Shown one piece after another: positions 45,321 through 54,834 of a stretch of 64,000 bases of DNA. Each line of letters opens with the position of its first letter. The stretch's first letter is position 1. The notes below the pieces were generated by a model, which did no database searches, was not told where the DNA came from, and worked only from the letters and a program-made list of their open reading frames with translations. The DNA is from Pseudomonas sp. HMWF032. Lineage in GTDB: Bacteria; Pseudomonadota; Gammaproteobacteria; Pseudomonadales; Pseudomonadaceae. The stretch spans positions 306,054-370,053 of the forward strand of contig NZ_QAIG01000005.1 in NCBI RefSeq assembly GCF_003060885.1, given 5' to 3'. Position numbers and translations under genes: made by a program.

Positions 45321-47570
45321 TTACTCGGGCTGGGCGCTGGCGCTGCGTTTGGGCAGTTGTTCGGGCAGGGCTGCGAGGGCTTTGAGCGCCATTTCACGGC
45401 TCGGGTAACTGCCATAAAGCACGGCATAGCGGGTTTCTCCGGCTTCATTGCGTTCGGCCAGGCGCAGCGGCTGTTTGGGATGGCGTTCGAGCAGGGCCTG
45501 CATAAATTCGCGGCTGCTGCCTTCAACCAGCTTGATGGTGTGGCGGCGCGCTGCAACCTTGGGTTTGCTTTCGCCACCGCGGCCATCGCCCAGGGTGGCG
45601 GGGTCGACAGGTTTTGGAGTTTCAATCAGGGTTTTGCTCGGTTTTGCCGGGATGGCTTTTGCTGGTTGGCGCAGGTCGGTCGCAGGCGCCTCAATGCCCT
45701 GGTCGAACAAGGCATGGGCCTGCTGCGGCAGATGGTCGTAACCGTTGGCCTGGCCGAGCAGGCGCAGGTCGCGGTATTTGCCCAGGCTCAGGTTGGCCAG
45801 GCCGACACCGTCGCGCGCCACGGTTGGGCGCAGGAACACCATCAGGTTGCGCTTCTGTCGGGCCTCACGGGTAGAGCGGAACAGACGGCCCACGCCGGGA
45901 ATATCGCCGAGCAGTGGCACCTTGCTCTCACTGCTGGTGATGTCGTCCTGAATCAGGCCTCCGAGCACGATCACCTGACCGTCATCGGCTAATACGGTGC
46001 TCTTGATCGAGCGCTTGTTGGTCACCAGATCCACGGCCTGGGCATTCAGCCCGGTGCTCGGGGCGATGGAGGAGATTTCCTGTTCGATCACCAAGCGCAG
46101 GGTGGCGCCTTCATTGATATGTGGGGTGACCTTGAGGGTGACGCCGATATCCTTGCGCTCGATGGTGGTGAAGGGGTTACTCGAACCGGCGGCGTCGGTG
46201 GTATAGGAACCGGTCTGGAACGGCACGTTCTGCCCCACCAGAATCTCGGCGGCCTGGTTGTCCAGGGTCAGCAGGGTTGGGGTTGAGAGCAGGTTGCTTT
46301 TGCCGTTCGAGGACAGTGCGGTGATCAGCGCGCCGAAGTTGTCATTGCCAACCCCCAGAATCGCCCCGTTGGGCAGTGCGCTGGCCAGTTCGCCGGGCTT
46401 CTCACTGGCAATTGCGCCGAGCAAGGTGCCGACCGACAGGCCGGTGTTGCTGAAATTCACCCCGCCGAGACCTGCACCGTTGCCCCGACCGTCGATGGCC
46501 CACTGCACGCCGAGGGCGTCGTTGATGTCGCCGGACATTTCTACGATGGCCGCCTCCACCAGCACCTGGGCGCGGGGTATATCCAGCTGGCGCACCAGGT
46601 CCTCGAACATATTGACGATATCGGCTTCGGCCATGATGACGATGGCATTCAGGCTTTCGTCTGCGCGAATCATCAACTTCAGCGGGGACGTATTTTCACT
46701 GCCCTGGCCTTGGCTCAGGTTGTCGCCGAAGTCGCCGAGGGTCTTCGCCATCTCCTTGGCATCGCCATGGCGCAAACGGATAACCCGCGTATTGGCCGAG
46801 CGCGAACTGGGCGTGTCGAGGCTCTGCGCCAGTTTCAACAGCCGCGCCCGTGCCTCTTGCGGGCCCAGCAACAGCAGGCGGTTGGCGCGGCTATCGGCGA
46901 TCACCTGGGCGCCGCTGGCTTGCGGATTTTGCAGCGAGCTGTTGATCACCGCGGCCAGTTCTTGCACCCACGCATGGCGCAGGTCATAGACGCTGAAATC
47001 GTCCTGATTCTGGCTGTCCAGCTGGCGGATGACTTCGTTGATGCGGGCGATATTGGCCGGGGTGTCGCTGATGATCAGGCTGTTGGACGACTGCACCGCA
47101 GCTAAATGCCCGTGGTTGGCGACCAGGGGGCGGATCAGCGGCAGCAGGTCATTGGCCGCACCGTGCTGCACCTGCAGCACGCGGGTTTCCAGATTGCCCT
47201 GGCTGCCAGCGGTGGTCTTGGCCTCGCTGTTGGGGATGATGCTCAACTGATTGCCTTGCGGCATCACCGCGAAACCATGGGTGCTCATCACCGAGAGAAA
47301 CAGCTTGTACACCTCGGCCAGGTTCATGGGCTGTTGCGCCACCACGGTGACCTGACCCTTCACCCGTGGATCGATGATAAAGGTCTGTCCGCTGATACTG
47401 GAAACCTGCTCAATAAAGTCGCGGATCTCCGCACTCTGCATATTGATGGTCCAAGTGTCTTCGTTTTGTGCAGGCGCTTCGGGCGACGCATTGGCCTGGC
47501 TGGCGATACCGAGCAGCGTGATGTGCAGCAGTAGCAGGCGGAGAAGTGGGCGCAGGGCAGGCGTGATCAT
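45321..47570 (-). CDS. Orphan type II secretion secretin (GspD) with C-terminal SPOR-like domain
   Basis: 749 residues. Signal peptide ~1-28; N0 ~36-120 (TWTINMQSAEIRDFIEQVSS, FIIDPRVKGQVTV); N1-N3 ~128-365; secretin barrel ~370-615 (VLVEAAIVEMSGDI, SNLLSTPTLLTLDNQAAEILVGQNVPF, VPLLGDIPGVGRLFRST, LMVFLRPTV). A proline/alanine/lysine linker follows and then, at ~677-737, a SPOR-like unit: HTIKLVEGSS, RYAVLYGSYPSREMALKAL. Normal GspD proteins end in an S-domain for a pilotin instead. The start at 47570 puts a signal peptide first; the frame is open to 47777. No GspE-M genes are in the window, so it would need a core system encoded elsewhere. Confidence 0.87.
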   Translation of the reverse strand: MITPALRPLLRLLLLHITLLGIASQANASPEAPAQNEDTWTINMQSAEIRDFIEQVSSISGQTFIIDPRVKGQVTVVAQQPMNLAEVYKLFLSVMSTHGFAVMPQGNQLSIIPNSEAKTTAGSQGNLETRVLQVQHGAANDLLPLIRPLVANHGHLAAVQSSNSLIISDTPANIARINEVIRQLDSQNQDDFSVYDLRHAWVQELAAVINSSLQNPQASGAQVIADSRANRLLLLGPQEARARLLKLAQSLDTPSSRSANTRVIRLRHGDAKEMAKTLGDFGDNLSQGQGSENTSPLKLMIRADESLNAIVIMAEADIVNMFEDLVRQLDIPRAQVLVEAAIVEMSGDINDALGVQWAIDGRGNGAGLGGVNFSNTGLSVGTLLGAIASEKPGELASALPNGAILGVGNDNFGALITALSSNGKSNLLSTPTLLTLDNQAAEILVGQNVPFQTGSYTTDAAGSSNPFTTIERKDIGVTLKVTPHINEGATLRLVIEQEISSIAPSTGLNAQAVDLVTNKRSIKSTVLADDGQVIVLGGLIQDDITSSESKVPLLGDIPGVGRLFRSTREARQKRNLMVFLRPTVARDGVGLANLSLGKYRDLRLLGQANGYDHLPQQAHALFDQGIEAPATDLRQPAKAIPAKPSKTLIETPKPVDPATLGDGRGGESKPKVAARRHTIKLVEGSSREFMQALLERHPKQPLRLAERNEAGETRYAVLYGSYPSREMALKALAALPEQLPKRSASAQPE

Positions 47571-47826
47571 GGCTAGGGCATCAGTAGGTGTGGCCGTAAT
47601 GCACTGCCGCAGCCGACGCAAGGTCGGGCAAGGAAAGGCTGGAGGCGCTGTTTGGATGGGATAAAACGGCTGCAACCAGCACTGCGAGCAGTGTTGGGGG
47701 CGCAAGGCTAATGAAAAAAATCGGCGCTTGTTGAGGCGTGAAGGCGATCTGCGATGATCGTCACAGTCGGTCGGCAATTTGTTGCCAGGACGTGATGGGC
47801 GTTAGTTGGCGGTTACGCCTGCAAGC

Positions 47827-47848
47827 GGGAGCCCGTGCTCAGGCTCCC
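47827..47848 (-). terminator. Hairpin after the DUF3392 gene
   Basis: GGGAGCC/GGCTCCC form a 7-bp stem 18 bases past the stop of the DUF3392 gene; the T-run is poor. The gap 47571-47826 shows no gene and must contain the secretin promoter, which I could not place. Confidence 0.5.
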
Positions 47849-47866
47849 GATCAGTTCGCCAGCAGC

Positions 47867-48190
47867 CTAGCTCCGATCCGCGAGAATGCCGATGATAAAG
47901 AACACCAGAATCAGCACCGGGGCCAGGGTGAAATTGTTGAAGAAGCCCAGGCCCTTGGCCAGGTACGGCGTGGCGAAGACCATCAGCAGGCCGTAGCCCA
48001 CCGCGCAGAGCAGGACGAAGATCAGCGTGCGCAGGATGAAGTTCATGCTGCTGGTGTTGCGTTGCACCCAGGTGTTGATGCCGGGGCCGAAGAGCACCAG
48101 CAGGGTGGCCATGATCGCCAGGGAGATGTCGTACAGGTGGCCACGGCTCCAGCGCGACAGGGTGACGATCAGGTCGAGTAGCAGGTCCAT
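47867..48190 (-). CDS. DUF3392 family membrane protein
   Basis: 107 residues with three hydrophobic segments (about 20-37, 50-75 and 86-104). The N terminus (MDLLLDLIVTLSRWSRGHLYDISLAIMATLLVLFGPGIN) is the family hallmark. It has no catalytic motif; function unknown. It starts 30 bases after the hemW stop, on the same strand, and is probably in the same transcript. Confidence 0.85.
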   Translation of the reverse strand: MDLLLDLIVTLSRWSRGHLYDISLAIMATLLVLFGPGINTWVQRNTSSMNFILRTLIFVLLCAVGYGLLMVFATPYLAKGLGFFNNFTLAPVLILVFFIIGILADRS

Positions 48191-48220
48191 CCGGTGTCCT
48201 TAGCCGTGGCGGCGTGTACG

Positions 48221-49381
48221 TCAGGGTAGAAAATACTGCAGCAGATCGTTGAGAAACAGCTGGCCTTCGCGGGTGGCGCATAGGCGTGTCGGATCGCTGT
48301 GCAGCAAGCCGCGCTTTTGCGCCTCGACGCGCGCGGCAGCAAGCAGACTGAGCGGCAGGCCGGTGCGTTGAGTGAACAGTTCGCTGGCGACGCCGTCCGT
48401 GAGGCGCAGCACATTCATCAGAAATTCGAAGGGCAGCTCATCAGCACCGAGGATGCGCTTGCCGGCGCTGAAGCGCTTGCTGGCGTCGAGGTAGTCCTTG
48501 GGTAGGCGGGTTTTCCAGCTACGGCTGATGCGCCCGTTCGGCTGGCTAAGTTTGGCGTGAGCGCCAGCGCCGATACCGAGAAAATCGCCGAAGGTCCAGT
48601 AGTTCAGGTTGTGCCGCGCCGCTTTGCCGGGCTGGGCGTAGGCCGACACTTCGTACTGCGCATAACCTTCAGCGGCCAGCAGCGCTTGTCCGGCTTCCTG
48701 AATGTCCCACAGCACATCGTCTTCCGGCACTTCGGGCGGCTGGTTCCAGAACACCGTGTTCGGCTCCACCGTCAGCTGATACCAGGACAGGTGCGTCGGC
48801 CCTTGGGCAATGGCGGTACGCAGATCGCTGAGTGCATCCTCGATGGACTGGTCCGGCAGGCCGTGCATCAGGTCCAGGTTGAAATTGTCGAAGCCGGCGG
48901 CGCGGGCCATATCGGCGGCGTGTACGGCTTCATCGCCGTTGTGGATTCGGCCCAGGGCGATCAGCTTGGGCGCCTGGAAACTCTGCACGCCAATCGACAG
49001 GCGATTGATGCCCAGGCGGCGGTAGTCCTTGAACTTGGCCTGTTCGAAGGTGCCGGGGTTGGCTTCCAGGGTGATTTCGATATCGGCGGCAAATGGTACG
49101 CGCCGCTCTACGCCTTGGAGCAGGCGGCCGAGGGCCTTGGCCGAAAACAGGCTGGGGGTGCCGCCGCCAAAGAAAATCGAACTCAACGGCCGGTTATGCA
49201 CCTGCGCCAGATCAGCATCCAGATCGGCCAACAGGGCATCGACGTACTCATCTTCCGGCAGGTTGGGCCCGGCGGTGTGGGAGTTGAAGTCGCAGTACGG
49301 GCACTTCTTCACGCACCAGGGAATGTGCACATAGAGTGCAAGGGGCGGCAGCGCGAAGCCACCGCCGGACGCCGTGGTCAT
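48221..49381 (-). CDS. hemW: Radical SAM heme chaperone HemW
   Basis: 386 residues. The radical SAM motif [11 protein letters not shown] (Cx3Cx2C) carries the cysteine arrangement of HemW, and [27 protein letters not shown] and [10 protein letters not shown] are typical of the coproporphyrinogen-oxidase-like family. It lacks the N-terminal part of true HemN and fits HemW, which inserts heme into target proteins. Its start overlaps the rdgB stop by four bases (ATGA). Confidence 0.93.
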   Translation of the reverse strand: MTTASGGGFALPPLALYVHIPWCVKKCPYCDFNSHTAGPNLPEDEYVDALLADLDADLAQVHNRPLSSIFFGGGTPSLFSAKALGRLLQGVERRVPFAADIEITLEANPGTFEQAKFKDYRRLGINRLSIGVQSFQAPKLIALGRIHNGDEAVHAADMARAAGFDNFNLDLMHGLPDQSIEDALSDLRTAIAQGPTHLSWYQLTVEPNTVFWNQPPEVPEDDVLWDIQEAGQALLAAEGYAQYEVSAYAQPGKAARHNLNYWTFGDFLGIGAGAHAKLSQPNGRISRSWKTRLPKDYLDASKRFSAGKRILGADELPFEFLMNVLRLTDGVASELFTQRTGLPLSLLAAARVEAQKRGLLHSDPTRLCATREGQLFLNDLLQYFLP

Positions 49382-49974
49382 GCCAGGCCCAGCCGCTGTT
49401 TAAGCAGGGCCATGGCGCGTGCGCGGTGGCTGATCTGGTTTTTCTCGGCCGCCGGCAGTTCAGCGCTGGAGCAGTCGCGCTCGGGCACCCAGAACAGCGG
49501 GTCATAACCAAAGCCTTCCACGCCTTGCGCGGCGTGCAGGATACGTCCGTGCCAGAGGCCTTCGCAGATGATCGGCAGCGGATCGTCGGCATGCCGCACC
49601 AGCGCCAGGCAGCAGACGAACTGCGCGCCGCGCTCGGCGTCTGGCACGTCTTTTAGCGCGGCGAGCAACTTGGCGTTATTCGCCGCGTCACCTTGGCCAT
49701 CGGCGTAGCGCGCCGAGTAGATGCCCGGCGCACCGCCGAGAAAATCCACTGCCAGGCCGGAATCGTCGGCCAGCGCTGGCAAGCCTGACAGGCGTGCGGC
49801 GTTGCGCGCCTTGAGAATGGCGTTTTCGATAAACGACAAGCCGGTTTCTTCCGGCTCAATCATGGAGAACTCGCCGACCGAGCGCACGCGCACGCTGCTG
49901 CCGAGCATGGCTTGCAGCTCTTTGAGTTTGCCGGCGTTGTGGCTGGCCAATACCAGCTCGTTGAAAGGCATCAT
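49378..49974 (-). CDS. rdgB: dITP/XTP pyrophosphatase
   Basis: 198 residues. [14 protein letters not shown] at the N terminus, [23 protein letters not shown] (active-site acid residues) and [10 protein letters not shown] are the HAM1/RdgB signatures. It hydrolyses non-canonical purine triphosphates (dITP, XTP) to keep them out of DNA. Two adjacent ATGs (49974, 49971) could start it. An open frame extends upstream to 50121 through the neighbouring gene but is not conserved. It overlaps hemW. Confidence 0.96.
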   Translation of the reverse strand: MMPFNELVLASHNAGKLKELQAMLGSSVRVRSVGEFSMIEPEETGLSFIENAILKARNAARLSGLPALADDSGLAVDFLGGAPGIYSARYADGQGDAANNAKLLAALKDVPDAERGAQFVCCLALVRHADDPLPIICEGLWHGRILHAAQGVEGFGYDPLFWVPERDCSSAELPAAEKNQISHRARAMALLKQRLGLA

Positions 49975-49987
49975 GTATTCAGGGCCA

Positions 49988-50407
49988 TCATTCGTCTGGG
50001 AAGACTTCCTGGTTGAAGTCGAAGCTGTGCGCCACGCCATCGGCCGCGCGCACGTTGATGGTGAAGCGCAGCATTTCACGCTGGCTGAAGGTGAATTGTG
50101 CCAGGTAATAGATGGCCTCACCTTCGTTGACCTGTTTGAAGGTCAGCGGCTGGCTACGGCCGACCAGGTCCTTCACTTCGCCACTGACGCTGGCGTTGCT
50201 GGCCTTGCCAGCCTTGAGCACGGAAATGTTCACCACGCCCTGGGTCTTGCTGCGCACCAGGCCGTTGGCGGCGGCGATATCTGGCTGTAGAAAGCTGGAA
50301 TTGAAGGCGATGTAGTGCACGTCGAGGTCGCCGAACGTCTGCTTGCGTTCAGCCAGCGCTGGCAGGCTCAGGCACAGGGCGATCAACAGTAGTGCGATGC
50401 GACGCAT
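49988..50407 (-). CDS. DUF4426 family exported protein
   Basis: 139 residues with a signal peptide ([18 protein letters not shown]) and a mature beta-rich domain: [52 protein letters not shown]. The start at 50407 follows GGAGAA. It is always encoded between metW and rdgB in pseudomonads, which suggests a stable cluster, but its role in the periplasm is not known. Confidence 0.88.
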   Translation of the reverse strand: MRRIALLLIALCLSLPALAERKQTFGDLDVHYIAFNSSFLQPDIAAANGLVRSKTQGVVNISVLKAGKASNASVSGEVKDLVGRSQPLTFKQVNEGEAIYYLAQFTFSQREMLRFTINVRAADGVAHSFDFNQEVFPDE

Positions 50408-50447
50408 AAGGGTTCTCCAGATGGACAGCAGCCTGGGATAAGGCCGC

Positions 50448-51068
50448 TCAATTGGCGATTTGAACATCCTGGGCGGTCGGCCCGCTGATCCGGTAAATGC
50501 CGATTTCACCTAACAGGTTAGGCCAAATCCGGCTGGCCCAGCCGTGCCGGTGGTCGCGGTCCACGGCCAGGCGATCCATCACTTTCGCACCTTGATCGTG
50601 ACACAGCTTTTCGAAGTCTTCGAAGGTGCAGAAGTGGATGTTCGGCGTGTTGAACCAGGTGTATGGGAGAAAATCCGACACCGGCATGCGGCCCTTGGTG
50701 GTGAGGTACCAGCGGCAGTGCCAGTGGCCGAAGTTGGGGAAGGTGATGATGCAGGTCTTGCCGACCCGCAGCATTTCCGCCAGCACCTTGTCCGGGTAGT
50801 GCAGGGCTTGCAGTGACTGGGTCATGACCACTACATCGAAGCTGTTACTGGCGAAGTTGCCCAGCCCCTTGTCGAGGTTCTGCTCGATCACGTTGACACC
50901 CTTGCTCACGCATTGGGCGATGTTGTCCGCATCGATTTCCAGGCCGTAGCCGCTGACCTGCTTGTGTTCGGCCAGCCAGGCGAGTAACTCGCCATTGCCG
51001 CACCCCAGGTCGAGCACACGGCTGCCTGCGGGAATCCACTCTTGGATGATGTCGAGGTCCGCGCGCAT
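50448..51068 (-). CDS. metW: MetW methyltransferase-like protein
   Basis: 206 residues with a class I SAM-binding domain: SRVLDLGCGNGELLAWL (motif I), YGLEIDADNI, VVMTQSLQALHYPDKVLAEMLRVGK. It lies 2 bases downstream of metX and is needed with it for methionine synthesis in Pseudomonas; the likely role is to support homoserine acylation rather than to methylate a known substrate. Confidence 0.95.
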   Translation of the reverse strand: MRADLDIIQEWIPAGSRVLDLGCGNGELLAWLAEHKQVSGYGLEIDADNIAQCVSKGVNVIEQNLDKGLGNFASNSFDVVVMTQSLQALHYPDKVLAEMLRVGKTCIITFPNFGHWHCRWYLTTKGRMPVSDFLPYTWFNTPNIHFCTFEDFEKLCHDQGAKVMDRLAVDRDHRHGWASRIWPNLLGEIGIYRISGPTAQDVQIAN

Positions 51069-51070
51069 GG

Positions 51071-52210
51071 CTACACCTTAATCCGTTTCATATAGCTGTC
51101 GAACGCCTGCAGGTAGCGCGGGATCGGCATCAGGAAGGCGTCGTGGCCCTGGGGGGCGTCGATTTCCAGGTAGCAGACGTTCTTCCTCGCGGCAGTCAGG
51201 GCATCGACGATTTCCCGCGAGCGTGCCGGCGAGAAGCGCCAGTCGGTGGTGAAGGACATCACGCAGAAATCAGCGCTGACGTGGGCCAAGGTCTTGGCCA
51301 GGTCGCCATCGTGATTGGCTGCCGGATCGAAGTAGTCCAGCGCTTTGGTCATCAGCAGGTAGGTGTTGGCGTCAAAGCGGCCGGAGAACTCCTCGCCCTG
51401 GTAGCGCAGGTAGCTTTCCACCTGAAACTCGACGCTGTGAAAGTCGTAGTTGAGTTTTTCACTCTTCAAACCACGGCCGAATTTCTCGCCCATGGCGTCG
51501 TCCGACAGGTAGGTGATGTGGCCGACCATACGCGCCAGCATCAGGCCGCGTTTGGGGATCACGCCCTGTTCCTGAAAGTGTCCGCCGTGGAACTGCGGGT
51601 CAGTGAGGATCGCCTGGCGCGCCACTTCGTTGAAGGCGATGTTCTGCGCCGACAGCTTGGGTGCCGAGGCAATCGCCAGGCAGTGGCGCACGCGCTCGGG
51701 GTAGCTGATGGTCCATTGCATCGCCTGCATGCCGCCGAGGCTGCCGCCGATCACGGCTGCCCACTGGCGGATGCCGAGGTTGTCGGCCAGCCGCGCCTGG
51801 CTGTGCACCCAGTCCTCCACGGTCATCACCGGGAAGTCCGCGCCAAAGGGTTTGCCGGTCGCCGGGTTGATGCTGCTGGGGCCGGTGGAACCGTTGCAGC
51901 CGCCGAGGTTGTTCAGGCTGACGACAAAGAACGTGTTGGTGTCGATAGGCTTGCCGGGGCCGATGCAGCTGTCCCACCAGCCCGGTTTACGGTCGTCGGC
52001 ACTGTGGTACCCGGCGGCGTGGTGGTGGCCGGAAAGGGCGTGGCAGATCAGCACGGCGTTGCTCGCCGTGGCATTCAGTTCGCCATAGGTTTCGACGATC
52101 AGTTGGTAGTCGGCCAGGCTGCGCCCACAGGCCAGCGCCAGAGGTTCTGCGAACTGCAGCACCTGCGGGGTTACCAGGCCAACAGAGTCTTGGGGAAAGG
52201 CAGTCGGCAT
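51071..52210 (-). CDS. metX: Homoserine O-acyltransferase (MetX type)
   Basis: 379 residues, alpha/beta hydrolase fold. The nucleophile Ser is in [28 protein letters not shown] lies in the lid region, and the catalytic His is near the C terminus in APQGHDAFL. It acylates homoserine in methionine synthesis. Pseudomonas enzymes of this family use succinyl-CoA, which sequence alone does not settle. The start at 52210 ([11 protein letters not shown]) is taken as the first ATG after a clear promoter. Upstream of metW. Confidence 0.94.
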   Translation of the reverse strand: MPTAFPQDSVGLVTPQVLQFAEPLALACGRSLADYQLIVETYGELNATASNAVLICHALSGHHHAAGYHSADDRKPGWWDSCIGPGKPIDTNTFFVVSLNNLGGCNGSTGPSSINPATGKPFGADFPVMTVEDWVHSQARLADNLGIRQWAAVIGGSLGGMQAMQWTISYPERVRHCLAIASAPKLSAQNIAFNEVARQAILTDPQFHGGHFQEQGVIPKRGLMLARMVGHITYLSDDAMGEKFGRGLKSEKLNYDFHSVEFQVESYLRYQGEEFSGRFDANTYLLMTKALDYFDPAANHDGDLAKTLAHVSADFCVMSFTTDWRFSPARSREIVDALTAARKNVCYLEIDAPQGHDAFLMPIPRYLQAFDSYMKRIKV

Positions 52211-52240
52211 CGACCCTGCTCGCAAAAAAGGAAGAGCCGC

Positions 52241-52269
52241 AGTCTAAAGAGCGCCGCCCCAGGCGGCAA
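52241..52269 (-). promoter_or_regulatory. Sigma-70-type promoter for metX-metW
   Basis: On the minus strand TTGCCG (-35, 52264-52269), a 17-base spacer and TAGACT (-10, 52241-52246) stand ~30 bases before the metX start. The -35 lies within a GC-rich inverted repeat (52253-52283) that may end the preceding gene. Confidence 0.55.
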
Positions 52270-52283
52270 GCGCATGGGGCGGC
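52253..52283 (-). terminator. GC-rich alternative hairpins after the dynamin-like gene
   Basis: GCCGCCCC (52253-52260) can pair with GGGGCGGC (52276-52283), or its GCCGCC with the nearer GGCGGC (52261-52267 region). Located 24-54 bases past the dynamin-like stop; the T-run is weak (GCTCTTT). Confidence 0.5.
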
Positions 52284-52306
52284 TGTGTAGTGCTGATAAG
52301 AAGGGG

Positions 52307-54289
52307 CTATTCGCCGATGCTGTGTGGGCGTGCGGCCCCTGGCAGATTGACTACCTTACCTTGGCGCTGCACAGGTGCAGGTCGGCGCAGGGTGCGCAGC
52401 ATGTCGTTGGCTTGCGCCAGTTGCTGTTCCAGTTCGCCGCTGTAGCGTGCCAGTTGCTGGCCGCGCTGGCGCGCCTGCTGAGTCTCCTGGGCCAGGGCCT
52501 TGAGCCGCAGCATGTGGGTCTCCAGCAGTTGCTTGTGCTCCAGGGTGTGCTGCATCAGCGGCATCAGCGCATCGTTGGCCCACTGCTCGGTTTCCTGGCG
52601 CATGCGCTGATGCAGGCCGATCACTTCCTGCACCAGGGTGGCGAAGAAGCGTTTGGTCAGGCTGCGCTGTTCAGTCAGCAGGGTTTTCAGCTGCAGGCGG
52701 AACTGGTCGGCCTTGGTCTGCTGCTGCTTGAGTTCACGCAGGTAGCGGTTGACGTTGAACTGCGGTGCGTCGACGCCGTGCAGCGGGTTCTCTTCGTTGT
52801 GCCGACGGTAGATGGCCGCGATCATCTTGTTGGCCATCTCGGCTTCCTGCGCTAGGTTGTGCAGGTCCTGCTCTATGCTGCGAAAGAAATGCAGGATGGC
52901 CTGGTTGATACCCAAGGTGGTCCAGCTGCCGGTGAGGTTCTTGCGCACCTTGTTCAGGTGTTCGTCCAGGCGTTCGCTGCGTGAGGCGTGGCGCAGCAGA
53001 TCGCCCTGACGCTTAAGCAGGCGCTGGTTGGTTTTCAGGCCCAGCAGGCGTTTGTGGTGCTGGCTGTGGTCTTCCTTGGTCTTGGCGGTCAACTCGAACA
53101 GCATCTGGCCATTGTCGTGCTGGTGATTGCTCAGCAGAGCCTGTTGTTCGTTGACCTTTTCCAGGCGCAGGTTGAGTACATGCTGGCTGTTCTGCAGCAG
53201 CTTCAGCACCTGATTGACCACGCGGTCCTCGAGCAGGCGTTCTTTCTGCGCAATGATGCGCTCGCAGAGCAGGTTTTCCAGGTTGCTCATCTGGCTGCGG
53301 GCCAACAGCTCGGTGTCCTTGCGCACCTTGGCCAGCATCGCCTGCTTAGCCGACAGCGGCAGTACGTCCTCGACGCGGATGCCGAGCTGGCGCGCGGTGC
53401 TGGTCTGGATCTGGCGGATGGCGTTTTGCACAAAGGCTTCGCCGGCCAGGTCATCCCAGAGCACGTCGATCTTGTTCAGCACGGCGAACAGGCTGGTCTG
53501 GGTGTCTTCGTCAAGCTGGCGGATATGCTGCTGCCACACGGCCATGTCGCTGGCGGTCACGCCGGTGTCGGCGGACAGCAGGAAGATGATCGCCTGGGCG
53601 CTGGGCAGCATCGACAGGGTCAGCTCCGGCTCGCTGCCGAGGGCATTCAAACCAGGCGTATCAAGAATGCGTAAGCCCTGACGCAGCAGCGGGTGGTCGA
53701 AGTTGACCATGGCGTGACGCCAGGCCGGCACCAGCACTTCGCCGGGTTTGCTGGTGCTTTCCAGCATGTCTGGGTGAAAGCCCAGGGCGATCGCCTGCTC
53801 CACGGGCATGGGCTTGGTTCGGGCGACCTGATTGAAGGCCTGCACCATGTTGTCCGGGTCACTGAGGTCCAGCGGGATATTCACCCAATGTCGGGGAATG
53901 CGCTTGAACTGCGCCACGCTGGCTTCGGCGACACGGGTTTCAATGGGCAGCAGGCGGATATAGGAGCGTTCCGAACGGGGGTCGAAGAACAGCTCGGTGG
54001 GGCACATGGTGGTGCGCCCCGCCTGGGACGGCAGCATACGCTGGCCGTAGGACGAGAAGAACAGGCTGTTGATCAGCTCGGTCTTGCCACGCGAGAACTC
54101 GCCGACAAAGGCCAGGGTAATGTGGTCGGTACGCAGCAGCTTCAGTGCGCGCTCAAGCTTGGCCTCCACGGCCTCGGAGTTCAGCCGGTTGGTCATGAGC
54201 CAACTGCGATAGCGTGTGATCTCACGCATCAGCTCGCGCTTCCAGGCGACGTACGCATCCACCTGCTGACTGAGACGTTCCATGCTCAT
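52307..54289 (-). CDS. Dynamin-like GTPase
   Basis: 660 residues. The GTPase motifs are G1 GEFSRGKTELIN (~63-74), a switch Thr in GRTTMCPTELF, G3 LDTPGLNALG and G4 LNKID. From ~330 onward the protein is almost entirely helical with glutamine/leucine-rich heptads (coiled coil), the stalk-like part of dynamins. There is no clear membrane segment; the C terminus is basic/proline-rich. Bacterial dynamin-like proteins remodel or repair membranes, but this subgroup is little studied. It lies upstream of metX on the same strand but behind a separate promoter. Confidence 0.87.
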   Translation of the reverse strand: MSMERLSQQVDAYVAWKRELMREITRYRSWLMTNRLNSEAVEAKLERALKLLRTDHITLAFVGEFSRGKTELINSLFFSSYGQRMLPSQAGRTTMCPTELFFDPRSERSYIRLLPIETRVAEASVAQFKRIPRHWVNIPLDLSDPDNMVQAFNQVARTKPMPVEQAIALGFHPDMLESTSKPGEVLVPAWRHAMVNFDHPLLRQGLRILDTPGLNALGSEPELTLSMLPSAQAIIFLLSADTGVTASDMAVWQQHIRQLDEDTQTSLFAVLNKIDVLWDDLAGEAFVQNAIRQIQTSTARQLGIRVEDVLPLSAKQAMLAKVRKDTELLARSQMSNLENLLCERIIAQKERLLEDRVVNQVLKLLQNSQHVLNLRLEKVNEQQALLSNHQHDNGQMLFELTAKTKEDHSQHHKRLLGLKTNQRLLKRQGDLLRHASRSERLDEHLNKVRKNLTGSWTTLGINQAILHFFRSIEQDLHNLAQEAEMANKMIAAIYRRHNEENPLHGVDAPQFNVNRYLRELKQQQTKADQFRLQLKTLLTEQRSLTKRFFATLVQEVIGLHQRMRQETEQWANDALMPLMQHTLEHKQLLETHMLRLKALAQETQQARQRGQQLARYSGELEQQLAQANDMLRTLRRPAPVQRQGKVVNLPGAARPHSIGE

Positions 54290-54525
54290 CCTGGCTTTCC
54301 TCCGGTTGGCGCATCCATTGTGGGGCGACTGGGGCTATACGGCACCCAAGTCAAGTCGGGCACACATTGCATGTTGCCGCTTAGCGAGTCGACGCGGCAG
54401 ATGACGCTTTAAAGCCTGTGAAATTAAGCCAGATCCACGACGTTCGTGGATTGACTCGATTGGCATTATGCGGGCCACAGCTATGGCGTCAATTGCATGT
54501 CGTCGCACGCCCGCCTTATGGTCAG

Positions 54526-54823
54526 TCAGGGTGACTGAGTGGTCAGTTCCAGCTCCGGCGGAAGTCGTTGCGGCTGTTTGATGCGCACGCGTTTTTGCCG
54601 GCTTTGCTGGCCGCTTTCCAGGCTGACCTGGCTTTTGCTGACGGCCAATGCGCAGGCCAGGAAGGCCAGCAGCAGCGCATTGGCTTTGCCGTCTACGGGG
54701 GGGCGCGGTGAGGCGGATTTTCAGCCGATCACCGTGCAGCCCGGCGAACTCATCCTTGCTCGCCTTGGGCTGCAGGTGGCAGTCGAGGATCAGGTCGGCG
54801 CCGTCCCAGCGAAAATGGCTCAT
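54526..54823 (-). pseudogene. yggU: yggU (DUF167) with a one-base frameshift
   Basis: The first frame gives [19 protein letters not shown], then [23 protein letters not shown]. The conserved continuation [29 protein letters not shown] is found only after shifting by one base. The break is a run of seven C on the minus strand (seven G at 54697-54703); six would restore the frame and end at a stop at 54526. It is otherwise a complete DUF167 protein of ~98 residues. Either the gene is freshly inactivated, the run is slippage-prone, or it is a base-calling error. It sits directly before yggT, as in other pseudomonads. Confidence 0.85.
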
Positions 54824-54834
54824 CGGTGCTTGGC

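Noticed and set aside
52211..52306. SAM riboswitch before metX
   Set aside because: The gap contains a promoter and GC hairpins but no space or conserved core for a SAM aptamer.
51143..52855. 570-codon open frame on the plus strand
   Set aside because: It runs antisense through metX and part of the dynamin-like gene and has no recognisable motif or ribosome site.
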